This document shows positions 1 to 11,853 of a stretch of DNA of 64,000 bases, piece by piece. The translations under genes were made by a program, and so were the position numbers. The notes beneath the pieces were generated by a model. The model was not told the DNA's origin. It ran no database searches and saw only the letters and a list, made by a program, of their open reading frames with translations. Numbering within the stretch: position 1 is the first letter of the stretch; every line of letters starts with the position of its first letter. The DNA comes from Antedon mediterranea (lineage: Eukaryota > Echinodermata > Crinoidea > Comatulida > Antedonidae): NCBI RefSeq assembly GCF_964355755.1, contig NC_092676.1:4880288-4944287 (forward strand). Direction: 5' to 3'.

Positions 1-1691
1 GCCTGTTTTTTGTTTTAAACAGCCTTTTTGTAGTTTTAAACAAACTTATAAAAAAAATACAACAGAAGCAATAATTTAAACAAAAACCTGTTGCCAGACA
101 GACAATGTACTACCATACCAGTTTGATTTTGTGTTTTTAAATTTTTTTTAAATTCCAGGGGTGTTTTTTTCTTATCTATTTTTATTCATTCATTCATTCA
201 TTCAACAAAAATCTTTTATTTCCCCCCTTTTTTCAAAGAATCACTCAATTTCAAAATTCAGTTCAACAGTCTGTGATTTGTACACAACTGGACTACCAAT
301 CCTTTTTAGTAGTTCTGGACATGACATGTCTTTTTTTTTTGTCAACCAAACACAAGCAAGTATTTTCTGATCTTTTTATTAAAAGTCCACCATTTCTACT
401 GCCCAAAAATTACATTATTAATTAAATTATCATTAAAGGTTATTTACTGTATGCTGCTGCAGAAACAGGATTTGAATAAAGGTGCAATGGTCATAAAGTA
501 ATCATCTTTTCAACTTTGACCCTGTTTCTCAATTTAGGCCACCTGTTTCTTATTTAAACCCTTCCTTTCTCCACCACACATTAGGTGTTTTGCACTTTGG
601 CTTGGTAACTGATATCCCAATACAACTAAAAGACCTGTAAAACAGTTAAATTACCATGTTGTAAAAGTTATCAATGATTTACTGGTAAAAATCATGTTTA
701 ATATTAAGAAGTAGGTCTAGGCCACTTACACTTTGTTGATTTAGTACTTTTCTACCAAAAAATACAAATTGTGAAGGTTATATTTTCACATACAGATGCA
801 TATTTAAATATTGAATTCTTCTGAATTTATTTTAAAAATAATATTATTTTTATATTGTTGCATTTCAAAAATTGTTTAAATCATATTTATTTTAACAAGA
901 TTTGACCATTATGGAAATAACAAGTATATTAAGAGGGAATAAGTCACTGAATATTTTGCCAAATGTTGCCTTAATTAACGTTTAGTTGAAAAAAAACACA
1001 ATTTTTCTCATTTTTGTAGGAGAGGAGAAATGATAAAAACATTGTCTATCTGCCCTATACCATACTAACACCCTTTGGCACATTATTTTAACATACATGT
1101 GAACCCCATCTTCTATAAACAGCTACTACCCAGAAATATCAAAACCCTGATCCTTATAGTTTTAATTATAAATAAGTGGAATTAACCAATCTTTCCAGTC
1201 CTGAACCTTTTATCTCTTTTCGTTCATCAGAATATGCACACATAGAGGAAGTTTTTGACAATGAGTTTGTCCGTTTGTGAAGCGTGTGCATTGGCATACT
1301 GCTAAGAAAGGGACAAACCCTTGAGAGTTCTTCCCAATTATGACCTTTTAATGAGTTGACCTTGACTGAGTGATATTCTTGTAGAGCAGAGTTCATCAGA
1401 TTGAGTTCACTGTACAAACTACAAGGCAACCCTACTTATAATGGGAAGTTGTAACAAGTCAGTTAAGATTTGCTTCAAGATAAAATATTTCCTCAAAAAA
1501 ACTTGTTACTAGTAACTTTCAGTGATATGATATTTCCAGGGAAGAATGAAATTATATTGATTTCACTCTTCCTTGATATTTCTAATATTTTCTAAAATGT
1601 TTAATTGATTACCACTGTTACTAATTATATTAAATTTTTTTTATATAAATGCTTAATGTAGTAATGTTCTGTAGCACCATAAAATCTATAT

Positions 1692-2003
1692 ATTAAAGAT
1701 GTATTTTCTCCTGAAAAAATAATTTTTAAAATTTGTTTGTTGAATATGCCATTTTAATGTCACCTAATAGTTATCCACTTTGACCAAAACTTGAATTTAA
1801 AAAAAATGTATTTACCTAAAAAGCAATAAATAGTCAATTTGGATGTCAGCCAATGGGTTTTTGGTTGAATTTAACCATTTATTTTGTCATTTTATAAGTG
1901 AAAACTTATTTGCTCCGTTTTTTTTTATACGGAAGTTACTAACTTTATTAAAACTACAAAATGATCAAAGTCTGATTTTATTAATCTTTTTTATACACCT
2001 TTA
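1692..2003. mobile_element. MITE family 2 copy
   Basis: Begins TTAAAGATGTATTTTCTCC and shares its whole body, in order, with copies at 7601, 30297, 36791, 51865 and 61109: the ACCATTTA, GACCAAA and TTACCTAAAAA blocks and a degenerate central GTCAGCCAAT. No coding capacity. Confidence 0.7.
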
Positions 2004-2699
2004 ATTCATTAAAAAAGTTTTTATTTTTGATGAGAGATTCAAGATTCAAGACATTTTATAGGTCCACTTTAAAATGGAAATTTGTTTTTCTTGGCATAAT
2101 TAAGACAATAACACAACAACAAAAAGTACATCAAATTGCAAAAGGAAATGTTAAAATACTACTTACTATTGTGATGTACCAACATGATAATAAAAGTTTA
2201 AAAGTTTGAAAAACCCTCGAAACACTTGATGACTCAAATCATGCAATTTTATTGAATGGACATTTTTTGGTCATAAGAAGAGTGGATTTTATTTGCTTAT
2301 AGTGTTACATTTAATACATACATTTGCAATTACATTTACATTAATGATTTTATGATGATTTATATCAACTTTATGAAAAACTTTCAACACCTGTGCTAGG
2401 CCGTACTCTTCAATACAACATGTCCTTAAATTACTTTAATATCACTTGGGTTCATAGGTCCATCTTTAGTTGGTCAATAATAGGGTGGATTAAATACAGA
2501 AGTCAAGGCTAGTAGATGATATCAATAAGCTTACCCTGCAGGGATGGTGTACATGTGGTAAACAAGGCATGCACTTTCCTGCTAGAGTGGTGGGCCTATA
2601 GATATTAAAATAGAAAAAGTTCCCCTCTGCCCTGTACCTTCAATTTCTATTCCATTTTAGATAGTGCCATGCTATTCCATTTTCCATGGTGGTTATTTA

Positions 2700-3085
2700 A
2701 TAAGGGACTGTGGGTGTGTCCACACTGTAATTTTTATGTTGAGGCAGGTGTGGTCATTCTGTAATTTTGAGTCTAAGGTGGGTGTGGTCATTTGTTATGT
2801 TGAAGTAGGCATAGCTGTATTGGTATGGTGATGTGGAGGTCTTCTCTGTAATTGTAAGGTTTAAATGGGCGTGGTCATTCTGTCTTGGTGATGTTTTTTT
2901 TGGTGTGGCCACATCGTGGTGATGCTGAGATGGGTGTGATCATTTTGTCATGGTGTTAAGATGGGTTTAGGCCTAGTTATTTGTCATGGCAATGCTGAGA
3001 TGGGTTTGGTCATTTTATCATGGTGATAAGATTTGTGTGGTCATTAGTCTTGGGAATACCGACATGGGTATGGTTATTAAAGTCA
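2700..3085. repeat. Degenerate minisatellite, about 45-bp unit
   Basis: Repeated units containing GGTGTGGTCATTnTGTCATGG and GATGCTGAGATGGG, about eight degraded copies, directly upstream of the receptor exon acceptor at 3107. Confidence 0.6.
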
Positions 3086-3107
3086 TGATTGTTCTGTTCT
3101 TTTTCAG

Positions 3108-6096
3108 ATGGTACTTTGGAAATGGTTGTTACCAAGCCAAAGTCATGTGGCAAGGGAGGAGGTGATGTCAATTCTACCATTATTTTCCAGTGTGATGAAA
3201 GTGTAGGATTGGTAAGTTCACTTAACTGGGTTCAATTCCTTTGAATTCTTTTCATGAAAAAGCACATTTTGTGCATGTTTGTTTAGTCCTGTCTACACTA
3301 TCAAACTTTAATGATAAAGAAAAAATGTGATGTGCCCACACATCACATTGTGATGTATATTGATGTTCCTAAATAGATAATTATCTAATAGTCATTTATT
3401 ACTTGATTTTACAGGGAAAACCAGAATTTCAATATGAATCCATTAAATGTCATTATTTCTTTATTTGGAAGACTAATAGAGTTTGTACAACGTAAGTGGT
3501 TTTTATTTTATTTTAAAATTTAAATAAAATTAAACTGTCCCCTTCTTTCCTATTTTCCCTCCTCTTTTTTCCACTGTTTTTCGACAGTTTCTTCTCTGTT
3601 TCCCCATTGTTTTCCTCCTCTTTTCTTCTCTGCTTTTCCTGCTTAAGCTTCCCCACTGTTTCTTCTCTGTTTCTCCTCTTTTCCCCATGGTTTCTCCTCT
3701 GTTTCCCCATTGTTTTCCCACTGTTTCCCTATTGTTTTCTCAATGATTTTCCTCTCTCATCTCCTATCTCAACAAACTAACATTTTACATATCTCATTCT
3801 CAGAACAAGTGATCGCACATCTCTGAGCAGTGAGGTTGGCAAGAGTCATCCAGCCGGCATTATCATTGCAGTTTTTGTTACATTAGTTCTTATATGTTGC
3901 TTAGCATTATATTTCCATGAACATAATAGACGGTAAGTAAATTTAATTTTTAGTACAGTTGAACATCTCAACAGACAGCCTAAGCCTGTTTTCCACTAGG
4001 TATAAATAGTACTAATTCAATAAATAAAAAAAAATGCAAACATGCTTGATGACATCTAGGGTTTGTTCAACTGTATACAGTAAACTAAAGTTATTTTACT
4101 AATTTTATATCAGGCAAAGAACATTAATTCTAAACCGCCGGGTGATATACTGAAATTTAATTAATTAATTTGAAACGATAAAGATGAGGAAATCTGTGAG
4201 AATGAGAAAAAGTCACCCCAACCGAGACTCGAACTCGGACCGCCTGCTTGATATGCAGATGTCCTAACCATTAGACCACTGGGGCTTTCATGGTATTGAT
4301 CAAACTCGATTGGATAGCGACTCTTTAACATTCTCGGCGTGGTACGGCGGAACAGCAATATATATATATATCTTATTGATATTAGTTGCATAAAGTTGGT
4401 CACTTATATATACTTATTAGTAAAAATGTTTGAGAATCATAATTTTAAGTATGATGTTAAAAATACTCAAAATATTATGTCTAATTTGTATTTTACGAAA
4501 TGGTGTAACCACTGTTTCTGTTAAGATATAAGGGCATGTGGTGCAGTGTGTTGGATGTTCGACTACTGATCGTGAGATCGAGGTTCGAATCCAACTCTAG
4601 CCGCATTGCTTGCACCCAGGAGTATAAATGGGAACCCGGTAATAGATCAAGACACAACTTTGCGCTGATTACTAGCTGAATTATGGGAGTATATTTCCAT
4701 ACGTGTTTGCTCCAAAAAAAATGACTGGGGTATAATGTTTCAACGCTTAAAGGTTTCACAACATTAGGCGCTATATAAATGCAGGATATTATTAAGATGT
4801 TGACTTGACATTTTTTCATAATTTTCTCTCCGGTTGGTCAAGATTGTTGAGACTTATGTTTCTTTTTTATCTGTCTGTCTATCATTCGTTTTATTGAATT
4901 TTTTTATTTAGTAATAATTTTTTATATCCAAGTATTATATTACTTTCGACTTTTTTCCTCTCTCTCTCCTCTTTGTCAAGCTCGTTCATTTCAATAAATT
5001 ATTTGTTTTAATGAAGTTTTTTTTATTTTAGGGCGTCTTTTGCCAGAAGTATAAAGAGGTGCTTTCCTGGAGGATATTCTAATATACCATCATATAAATA
5101 CACAAAGGTAACAATGTTATTCATCATCTGCCTAAAGGTCTCTCTACATTATCAAATTAATTTGACAAAAAAAGTGTAATATGCCCAAATACGGCAAGGA
5201 TGTGCCCAAAATATAGTAGTGATATGTCATCATCATGTCCATATATAGACACATCATATTTTTTTGTAACATAATGTTTAATATTTTAGACAGAGGTTTA
5301 GATGATGAATAATAAAAAATGAATGAATATTTAGTTCCATTTTACTCCTAATATCTGAGTGAAAAAATTTCAAAAGCAAAATGCTATACTAGTATAATAA
5401 TAAAACACATATATGAATACAGTATAAAAAGTTTGAATTATTAGTTGATACAAATTTTTACAGTTTCTATGGATTTTATTTGCCAAAAAATCCTAACATT
5501 TTCTAAATAAATGAGTTTTTAAATTAATTTTAAATAAATCAAAGGTGAAAACAAAACAAAGGAAAAAGTGTGTCCACCGTAAGTGGAGGCCAACCGGACC
5601 TGTAGAGTGCGCAGTCCATTCTACTCCGTGTACATACTGTAGATCGCTACCATTTTTTCAAGGCCTATCCTCCCGACATTCGATTCAAGATAAATACCGT
5701 GAATTAGTTGAATAGTAGGTGGTTATAAAACAAATAATGTTTTATATTTGTTGAATGTAGAATATATTTCATTCATTGAAAGATTGACTCTTCTATTTAT
5801 GAATTAAGCAATCTTTCAACTCATGCAATATTCTCACTATTCAACTCATAAACATTCATTATTTGTATACTATTCTACAGAATAAATTTAATGAAAAATT
5901 TTTGTTTGTAAAGCTTTCTTCGGATGAAGAAGGGATTGAAAATGAATTGCTGCAAGACGTAACGCCAAAACATTCGGGACAACAGCAGCGGGATTCATTC
6001 TTTAATGACGCCGATGATGAGTTACTAGGCGACGTACATCCAAGTCCAATTGCATACCATGATGACAGCGATGAAGAACTGTTACCAACCATTTGA
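3108..6096 (+). CDS. igf2r: Cation-independent mannose-6-phosphate/IGF2 receptor, 3' exons (partial)
   Basis: Five exons read in one frame to a stop: 3108-3211, 3415-3491, 3804-3932, 5032-5107 and 5881-6096 (TGA 6094-6096), all with AG/GT borders and matching phases. The first two encode the end of a luminal MRH-type repeat with spaced cysteines (FQCDES, IKCHYFFIWKTNRVC). The third carries a single membrane helix (AGIIIAVFVTLVLICCLALYF region) followed by basic stop-transfer residues. The fourth has PSYKYTK, matching the vertebrate receptor's YKYSKV endocytosis signal. The last has acidic stretches and ends HDDSDEELLPTI, the acidic-cluster dileucine that binds GGA adaptors (human tail ends DDSDEDLLHI). 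The family carries mannose-6-phosphate-tagged hydrolases from the trans-Golgi to endosomes. The 5' exons lie outside the window. Identity rests on tail motifs plus MRH pattern; I am confident of the family, less so of IGF2 binding in this organism. Confidence 0.85.
3284..3350. mobile_element. MITE family 1, truncated copy
   Basis: One terminal inverted repeat (CTGTCTACACTATCAAACTT) followed by AATGTGATGTGCCC, as in the full copies at 18407 and 58911; the other end is missing. In a receptor intron. Confidence 0.55.
3535..3775. repeat. Pyrimidine-rich low-complexity tract
   Basis: Degenerate repetition of TTTCTCCTCTGTTTCCCCATTG in a receptor intron just before the transmembrane exon. The apparent minus-strand Lys/Glu/Arg-rich reading frames here are a by-product of the tract. 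Confidence 0.75.
4214..4285 (-). tRNA. tRNA-like gene or tRNA pseudogene, anticodon ATC
   Basis: On the minus strand this folds as a full cloverleaf: acceptor GCCCCAG with TTGGGGT (two G-U pairs), D arm GTC/GAC, anticodon stem TCTGC/GCAGG with loop ATATCAA (U33 present, anticodon ATC), T arm CCGAG-TTCGAGT-CTCGG. A run of five T follows, as needed for Pol III termination. ATC would read the Asp codon GAU, but animal tRNA-Asp uses GTC and an A34 in a two-codon box is abnormal, so a tRNA-derived SINE head or pseudogene is more likely than a working decoder. Antisense in a receptor intron. Confidence 0.5.
4529..4800 (+). mobile_element. tRNA-derived SINE
   Basis: A-box-like TGGTGCAGTGTGTTGG and a perfect B box GGTTCGAATCC about 40 bases on, then a tRNA-unrelated body ending in TTAGGCGCTATATAAATGC and a TATTATTA tail, an arrangement common in marine-invertebrate SINEs. 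In a receptor intron, sense orientation. Confidence 0.65.
5134..5300. mobile_element. MITE family 1 copy
   Basis: Diverged ends (GGTCTCTCTACATTATCAAA and TTTAGACAGAGGTTTA) and the family interior ATGTGCCCAAAATATAGTAG, TCATCATCATGTCC. In the receptor intron before the last exon. Confidence 0.65.
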
Positions 6097-6263
6097 TGAT
6101 GATAATGATGATGATAATATAATTATATATGTATCTATAGTCCATCAATAGAGTTTATGGTGTAGTGCTTTAAAACCTTGCTTTCAATCATGGTGTTTTG
6201 GTTCGATTCCTCTACCACTGTTTGATGAAGTTAATTTTTTTGAAATAAATGTAATACGCTATA
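6097..6263 (+). other. Receptor 3'UTR with tRNA-like SINE fragment and poly(A) signal
   Basis: After the stop codon there is an ATG/GAT simple repeat, then about 6135-6225 a tRNA-like stretch with GGTGTAGTGC and a B box GGTTCGATTCC. AATAAA at 6244-6249 is the first plausible polyadenylation signal. Confidence 0.45.
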
Positions 6264-6699
6264 CAGTAGAACTCCTTATTTGAAACACCCGTATAGAGAG
6301 GTTATACTTATGAAGGGGATACCCGGGGGAGATACATCAATTGAGGGGATGTACCCTATGAGTGGAACATTTTTGTTTGATCCTTAACAATAATAAAAGA
6401 TGTTATTACAAAGTGTTTTATTTTGGCAATTGATATTTAATTAACTTAAAGTACTCAGAATTGCAATGCAATAGACACAATAGAGAAAAACGTTATTTAT
6501 TACCGTAATTAAGTTAAGATAAATTAAAATTTGAGATCGTTTTTTAATGAATAGAATAAGATGATCAAAATAACAAATACAATCCCTTTCAGGGATCACC
6601 TGTATTAAAGAGACACTGAAGCGAATGGGATTGGAAGTAGTATTTTTGGATACATCACATTTTTTAAGGATTTCGAAGGTGTCCGTTTAATTTCTACTG
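6264..6699. mobile_element. Tc1/mariner-type MITE with TA target duplication
   Basis: Terminal inverted repeats CAGTAGAACTCCTTATTTG and (inverted) CAGTAGAAATTAAACGGACACC enclose 436 bases and are flanked by TA on both sides (6262-6263, 6700-6701). No transposase frame. A related left end lies at 11165. Confidence 0.6.
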
Positions 6700-7112
6700 T
6701 ATTAAAATTAGTTGTAAGATTAAATTATGAAATCTTGTTTAAGATGACTAATTTTAATGTTTTTTTAAATTGATTTTATTTGTAAATAAAATTATAATTT
6801 TATCACAGTAACTAAAGAGGCAAAAAATGGTACCAAATATGGAAAACGTTCCTTTATTTTTCCACTATAAAGTTGAGCTGCTTTGGTTGTCGTTAGAGGG
6901 CGTTCTTTATGAATGTTCCCGTCGGTTATTCTGCAATAATTTTGTAAAAAGTGCCTAAAAAAACCCAGATGTATAAGTTAATTATGAGATAGATATTTAT
7001 ATAAATATGGCTTGTAAATTAAATAATTTGTTTATGCAATTAGATAATTGTTAGAATTGTTTTTATATTATTTCTCGTATTTATGTATGGTTTATTATGT
7101 AGGCCTAAAAAG

Positions 7113-7358
7113 CAGTGGCATAACATAGAGGCATGAGGCCCATGGTTTAGGAAAGCTAAGCGGCCCTCCAACACTGGAGGCATCAGACATATAGCCATAT
7201 GGACATATATTTTTAATGCCACTTCTCCTGATCATAAAACAATTATCATTGCACTATATGTATGAACGACTTAATAAATCGAATCTGAATAAGGGTCTCC
7301 CATAATCTCCGGGGGCCCCTGGGCTTAACCAGTGAGCGCTCGTAGCCATACGCCACTG
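7113..7358. mobile_element. hAT-like nonautonomous element
   Basis: Ends CAGTGGCATAAC and (inverted) CAGTGGCGTATGG enclose 246 bases. The flanking octamers are CTAAAAAG and CTAAAACG, 7 of 8 identical, as expected of an aged 8-bp hAT target duplication. No coding capacity. Confidence 0.65.
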
Positions 7359-7600
7359 CTAAAACGAATTGTTTGCCGTTTATCTGCAATTTTCCACTCA
7401 ACATCATTTCCCTCCATAAATCGTTAACTTCATACTGCAAACAATCAATGATTTTTAGGCCTCAAATACATTTAAACTAATTAATAATGATATAATAGTT
7501 TTATTTACTTAGCTTTATAGGTTTATGAGACTTAGTATCTATTTTTGTAAAATTGTTTGTAGTTTTTTAAAAGTAATATTTATGTTATAATTGAACATTG

Positions 7601-7846
7601 TTAAAGATATATTGTCACCCGAAAACATGAACAATTTCACTTGTAAAATGACAAACGAAAACCAATTTCTGGACAGATAATTTAATTTTTTTTTTGTGCC
7701 TTTATTACATTTTTTCGTATAAATCTTTTTTTTTCTCGATCCAGTTTTTGGTAAAATGAATAATGTTTAGGCCTATGTGACATTAAAATGTCATATTCAA
7801 CAAAAAATGTGGAAAAAAAATGTTTAGGGAGAAAATATATCTTTAA
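7601..7846. mobile_element. MITE family 2 copy, internally shortened
   Basis: Ends TTAAAGATATATTGTCACCC and GGAGAAAATATATCTTTAA are imperfect inverted repeats; the interior is in the opposite order to the 1692 copy. Confidence 0.7.
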
Positions 7847-7849
7847 AGA

Positions 7850-8934
7850 TTTACTACATTGTATGCTCTTCTGCGATTACTCTTTGAAATTTTTAATTAA
7901 CAAATCATTTGCAGGAAATGTCCAATTTGAAATCAAACTGACCACATAAAATCTCTAACCATTGTGTTCTTTTTTTTTTAGATTTTTTTTTTATGTGAGG
8001 TCTGACCACAAAATGAGTTTATCGTTAATGTTGTCAAATCGGCAAACTAATAGAAGTCGTTTTTTTTCAAAAGATGTTCTTTTTAAATTAACTTATTTAA
8101 TAATAATTTATTTAACTGAAACAATAAAATAAATCAAAACATTCCCGTTTGGTTTCTCAAATTCACTAATTTAAAACTAAACACACATTTCAAATGGTTA
8201 ATACTTCTTTTATTTATTTTATTATTTTGGTTAAAAACTAGCATAATTTTCAATAGATTTTTTTGTAATTTTGTTTTAAAATTTGAATAAATTAACTTTC
8301 TTTATAATACGATTTCTACTATTTTGGTAATTGATAATGGTATCTCCCCAGCTTGTACAAGTTGTTATGTATGTAGCAATATCAATAATTTAATAGGATC
8401 TACTCTAACGTCATATAGCGCCCTCAATTAAAAGGAATGACCATCATAGTTCCACTCCTCCTTAATAAGTGCCAAATTCTTAGATGAAAGCGCAATATCA
8501 TACTACATTTACGCGATCCAAACATTTACGCGTTTTAGACATAATCGTAGTACGTGAACGCTAATAACCAATCATAATCAATAACCTCAAATATCACCCC
8601 ACCCATCCCACACAAAAAACCTCCTTGAATGTATGTCTTTATTAAAGGAATTTCAGAATTTGTATCAATTTAATCTTTTTTCTTGTAAAATATTTCATTC
8701 GTAGAAGAACAATAGTGAAAACATTTCTGAATTTATAAACAACTATTTATAATAATTTTATCCATGTGTAAAATCGGCGATATTTGTTTTTTTTTTATTT
8801 TTTTCATTATGCTTTTTTTTCTGTTATGTTTTGATTGTTGAGGGTTTTCGGTTTTTGTTTGTTTTTTATCCTGTTCTATTTTTCTTCCTAACTTCCTAAT
8901 CTGTGTTTGTGGTTGTTTTTGTTATTGTTGTTTA
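7850..8934. other. No feature recognised
   Basis: AT-rich, T-run-rich sequence without a supported gene or a repeat I could match within the window. Confidence 0.5.
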
Positions 8935-9780
8935 AATCAGCTTATTAACTAAAATTATGACTTTATCAACGTTTATTAATGAAACGATAACTAATAATGA
9001 GTTTATCAACACTAAATTTAGTTAAAATAATACGTTTACCAACACTAACTTGCTAACTAATAATGAGTTTATCAACACTAAACCTAGCTACAGTAAGTTT
9101 ATCAACACTAAATTTAGTTAATATAATACGTTTACCAACACTAACTTACTAACTAATAATGAGTTTATTAACACTAAACCTAGCTACAGTAAGTTTATCA
9201 ACACTAAACTAACTTGGCTATAACTAATAATGATCTGTTTATCAACGCTAACTTAGCTAACTAATAATGATCGGTTTATCAACGCTAACTTAGCTAACTA
9301 ATAATGATCGGTTTATCAACGCTAAACTTAGCTAACTAATAATGATCGGTTTATCAACGCTAACTTGGCTAACTAATAATGATCGGGTTATCAACGCTAA
9401 ACTAGCTAACTAATAATGATCGGTTTATCAACACTAACTTGGCTATAACTAATAATGATCGGTTTATCAACGCTAAACTTAGCTAACTAATAATGATTGG
9501 TTTATCAACGCTAAACTTAGCTAACTAATAATGATCGGTTTATCAACGCTAACTTTGCTAACTAATAATGATCGGTTTATCAACGCTAAACTATAGCTAA
9601 CTAATACTGATCGGTTTATCAACGCTAACTTGGCTTAACTAATAATGATCAGTTTATCAACTCTAACTAGGATAACTAAGGCTGTGTTTATCATAAGTTA
9701 GCGAACTAATGAGTTCATTCAACACTAAACTTAGCTAACTAATAATAAGTTTATAAACGCGAAATTAACTAAGGTTAGTT
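8935..9780. repeat. Minisatellite, about 37-bp unit
   Basis: Tandem units of form CTAACTAATAATGATCGG followed by TTTATCAACGCTAACTTAG. The units are most regular at 9215-9660 (about a dozen copies), with diverged variants (GAGTTTATCAACACTAAA, TACGTTTACCAACACTAACT) on the left and a degraded tail on the right. Confidence 0.85.
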
Positions 9781-11160
9781 AACTACCGCATTAAATGTCT
9801 ATTGTACACGAAGGCAGATGCTGAACTGGGTATCGTTATTAATAGAAATAATTGTAGTCGGTCATTAATATTAATTATCTAGTGGTCATTTTATTATAAA
9901 TGTAGACCACATAGCCAGATAAATATATTAAATACGACAAACGCGAAGGATGGTCGCGCCAGACACTGATTATAATGACTATACGAATTTCAGTTTAATG
10001 GGGCTAGCATTTCGAACGTAATTGCAATAATAGTGTCTAGTTCAAGTTCATTAATTATCAAAATTGATTCATATTTTCTGATTGTGTCATTTCTAATGAG
10101 CATCGTCTACGTCCACAAACGTGCGGATACTGTGTTTAAATATAAATTTATCAATGGCATCAACCTTGCTTCACACAGACTGAAAACAATGATAAAAAAA
10201 CAATTTAGGCCTAATTAAAACATTTTTCTAAAACATTTCATTTTTTACAAATAAAGACAAATTTTGCTAATAAAAAAAAAGAATTTCTTTTGTTCAGGCG
10301 TTACAATTTCTTCAAATACCCAAATTCTGTTTGTAACTTTTATTCGTTGTATTTATTACGTTTATTTCGTTTTTCTTAATTTGTGACTTTTAAATACCAT
10401 ATTAGTATACTAATAATATTATTTACCATAGTGTTAAAGCATGCCCACGGTTCGGTTAAGAAGAAAGTGCCCCTTATAGGGGTTTCCGCTGAATATGATG
10501 GATGTCCACAAAGTAGTTATACAAGTATTTAATATTACGGAATTAAGCCTGTTCCGTTTCGCGTAATGGCGCCGTTTTCTTTAAAAAAACAGTAGAATAA
10601 TAAGCTTTCACACAACCAAGTCCGTTCCGTGAAAAATGAATGACCGGTGGAAAACAGCGGATCGGATCTATCGCTTTGATGGAACGGGAACGAAAACCAT
10701 TTCGTAATGACAAGGTCTACAACAATAACTCTAGGAAATAATGTACTTACTATATTAAATCTTTAGTATGATTGACATTCAATCACTATCCTCAATAGAA
10801 AGCAACAGAACTGGGTTAATATTATGGATGCTTAATACGTAAGCCCCATGAATTGCAGGAAAGAAATGTTTTGTTGGGTAATCTTGCAATACGCCTACCG
10901 TATCATTCCAGTAATCCCAGCAGCTTATCCCTTTCTAAGGAACATGCTGGATACAAATCAGCATCTATTAGCGGACGGTGGCGGATCCAAGATTTTGAAA
11001 TAGGGCAGCTCAGGGCCTAAAAATGGTGAAATGAAGGGTAAATTTGTCCTATCTTTTGCATTACAAATTAGAGTGAAGAGTCGGCTTCCCCACCCACTTG
11101 AATCCTCCCCTGTCTATTAATTCTAGTAGGCCTACTGTGGTAGGGCTGAATCATTTAAAC
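9781..11160. other. No gene recognised
   Basis: Mixed AT-rich sequence. The 61-codon frame at 10033 shows no family motif, and slightly GC-richer patches near 10440-10700 gave no recognisable protein or repeat. Confidence 0.4.
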
Positions 11161-11164
11161 TCTA

Positions 11165-11430
11165 CAGTAGAACTCATCCTTTGGGACACCCCCTATTCAA
11201 GGGACACCTTTAAAAAAAATCACTATTAATGAGACACTTTCTCGTTAAATAATTAACAAAGGAGTTTTATTTTGTATTCATTGTATAATTGTATGTAAAT
11301 CAAAATGTAAACCAAACAACCAAATTTCATTTGTACCTCGTTATATTAAAATGACAATAAATAATATCGTATTGTAATTGTAATGTTTGAGGCTACGGCC
11401 AACCCAAACGCGTCCCCTTAATAATGGATA
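11165..11430. mobile_element. Partial Tc1/mariner-type MITE related to 6264
   Basis: Starts TACAGTAGAACTCATCC then GGGACACC as in the 6264 element and contains CGTCCCCTTAATAATGG near its right side; the right inverted repeat is not intact. Similar GTCCCC...TAATAG patches at 33815-33945, 37490-37520 and 56400-56460 are probably fragments of the same kind. Confidence 0.4.
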
Positions 11431-11555
11431 CTTATATCAGTCGATATTCTCGCTGGAAATGTTCACATCTATTTAGGATGTTAACACGGCGATTTTCCAC
11501 AGAAAAAAAATGTGTTTTTTAAACGAATTCTTGAAACGGTTTCCCGTTATCTTTT

Positions 11556-11652
11556 ACACGTCGCAACTATACGTCACAACTACACGTCACAACTACACGT
11601 CACAACTACACGTCACAACTACACGTCACAACCACACGTCACAACTATACTA
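11556..11652. repeat. 13-bp tandem repeat
   Basis: About seven units of ACACGTCACAACT with single-base variants; each contains ACGTCA. Confidence 0.85.
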
Positions 11653-11771
11653 TATTGCCTTATGTGAATGCATCTGTATTTTTTTTTTCAGAAACAAACA
11701 AATCTTGCACGACGTGAACTGTCGAAGATTGTATTGTGACAGAGTTTTATTTTCCGTGTGATTTGTACTCC

Positions 11772-11773
<2 letters not shown>

Positions 11774-11802
<29 letters not shown>

Positions 11803-11853
11803 GAGGATTTTTATAGCGCACATACCACTCAAGAGTGCTCAAGGCGCATTAAA
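11774..11853 (-). repeat. Retroposon 3' tail, copy 1
   Basis: (AAT)n followed by TTTTATAGCGCACATACCAC and GAGTGCTCAAGGCGCATT; near-identical blocks lie at 38217-38285 and, with variation, 44655-44720. On the minus strand this reads as a GCGCTATAAAAA...(TTA)n tail of SINE/LINE type. Confidence 0.65.

Larger units (their letters stand above)
1..3107 (+). other. Intronic sequence upstream of the receptor exons
   Basis: No exon recognised. Holds an (ATTC)n run near 180-205, a MITE family 2 copy (1692-2003) and a degenerate minisatellite (about 2700-3085). Presumed receptor intron because the 3108 exon begins in mid-codon after a clear pyrimidine-AG acceptor; other exons could be hidden here. Confidence 0.5.

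Noticed and set aside
3513-3721. Minus-strand Lys/Glu/Arg-rich frames
   Set aside because: They are translations of the pyrimidine-rich intronic tract; two overlapping frames give the same kind of composition.
9215-9660. CRISPR-like regular spacing of a repeat
   Set aside because: The whole 37-bp unit repeats with no unique spacers, and this is animal DNA; it is a minisatellite.
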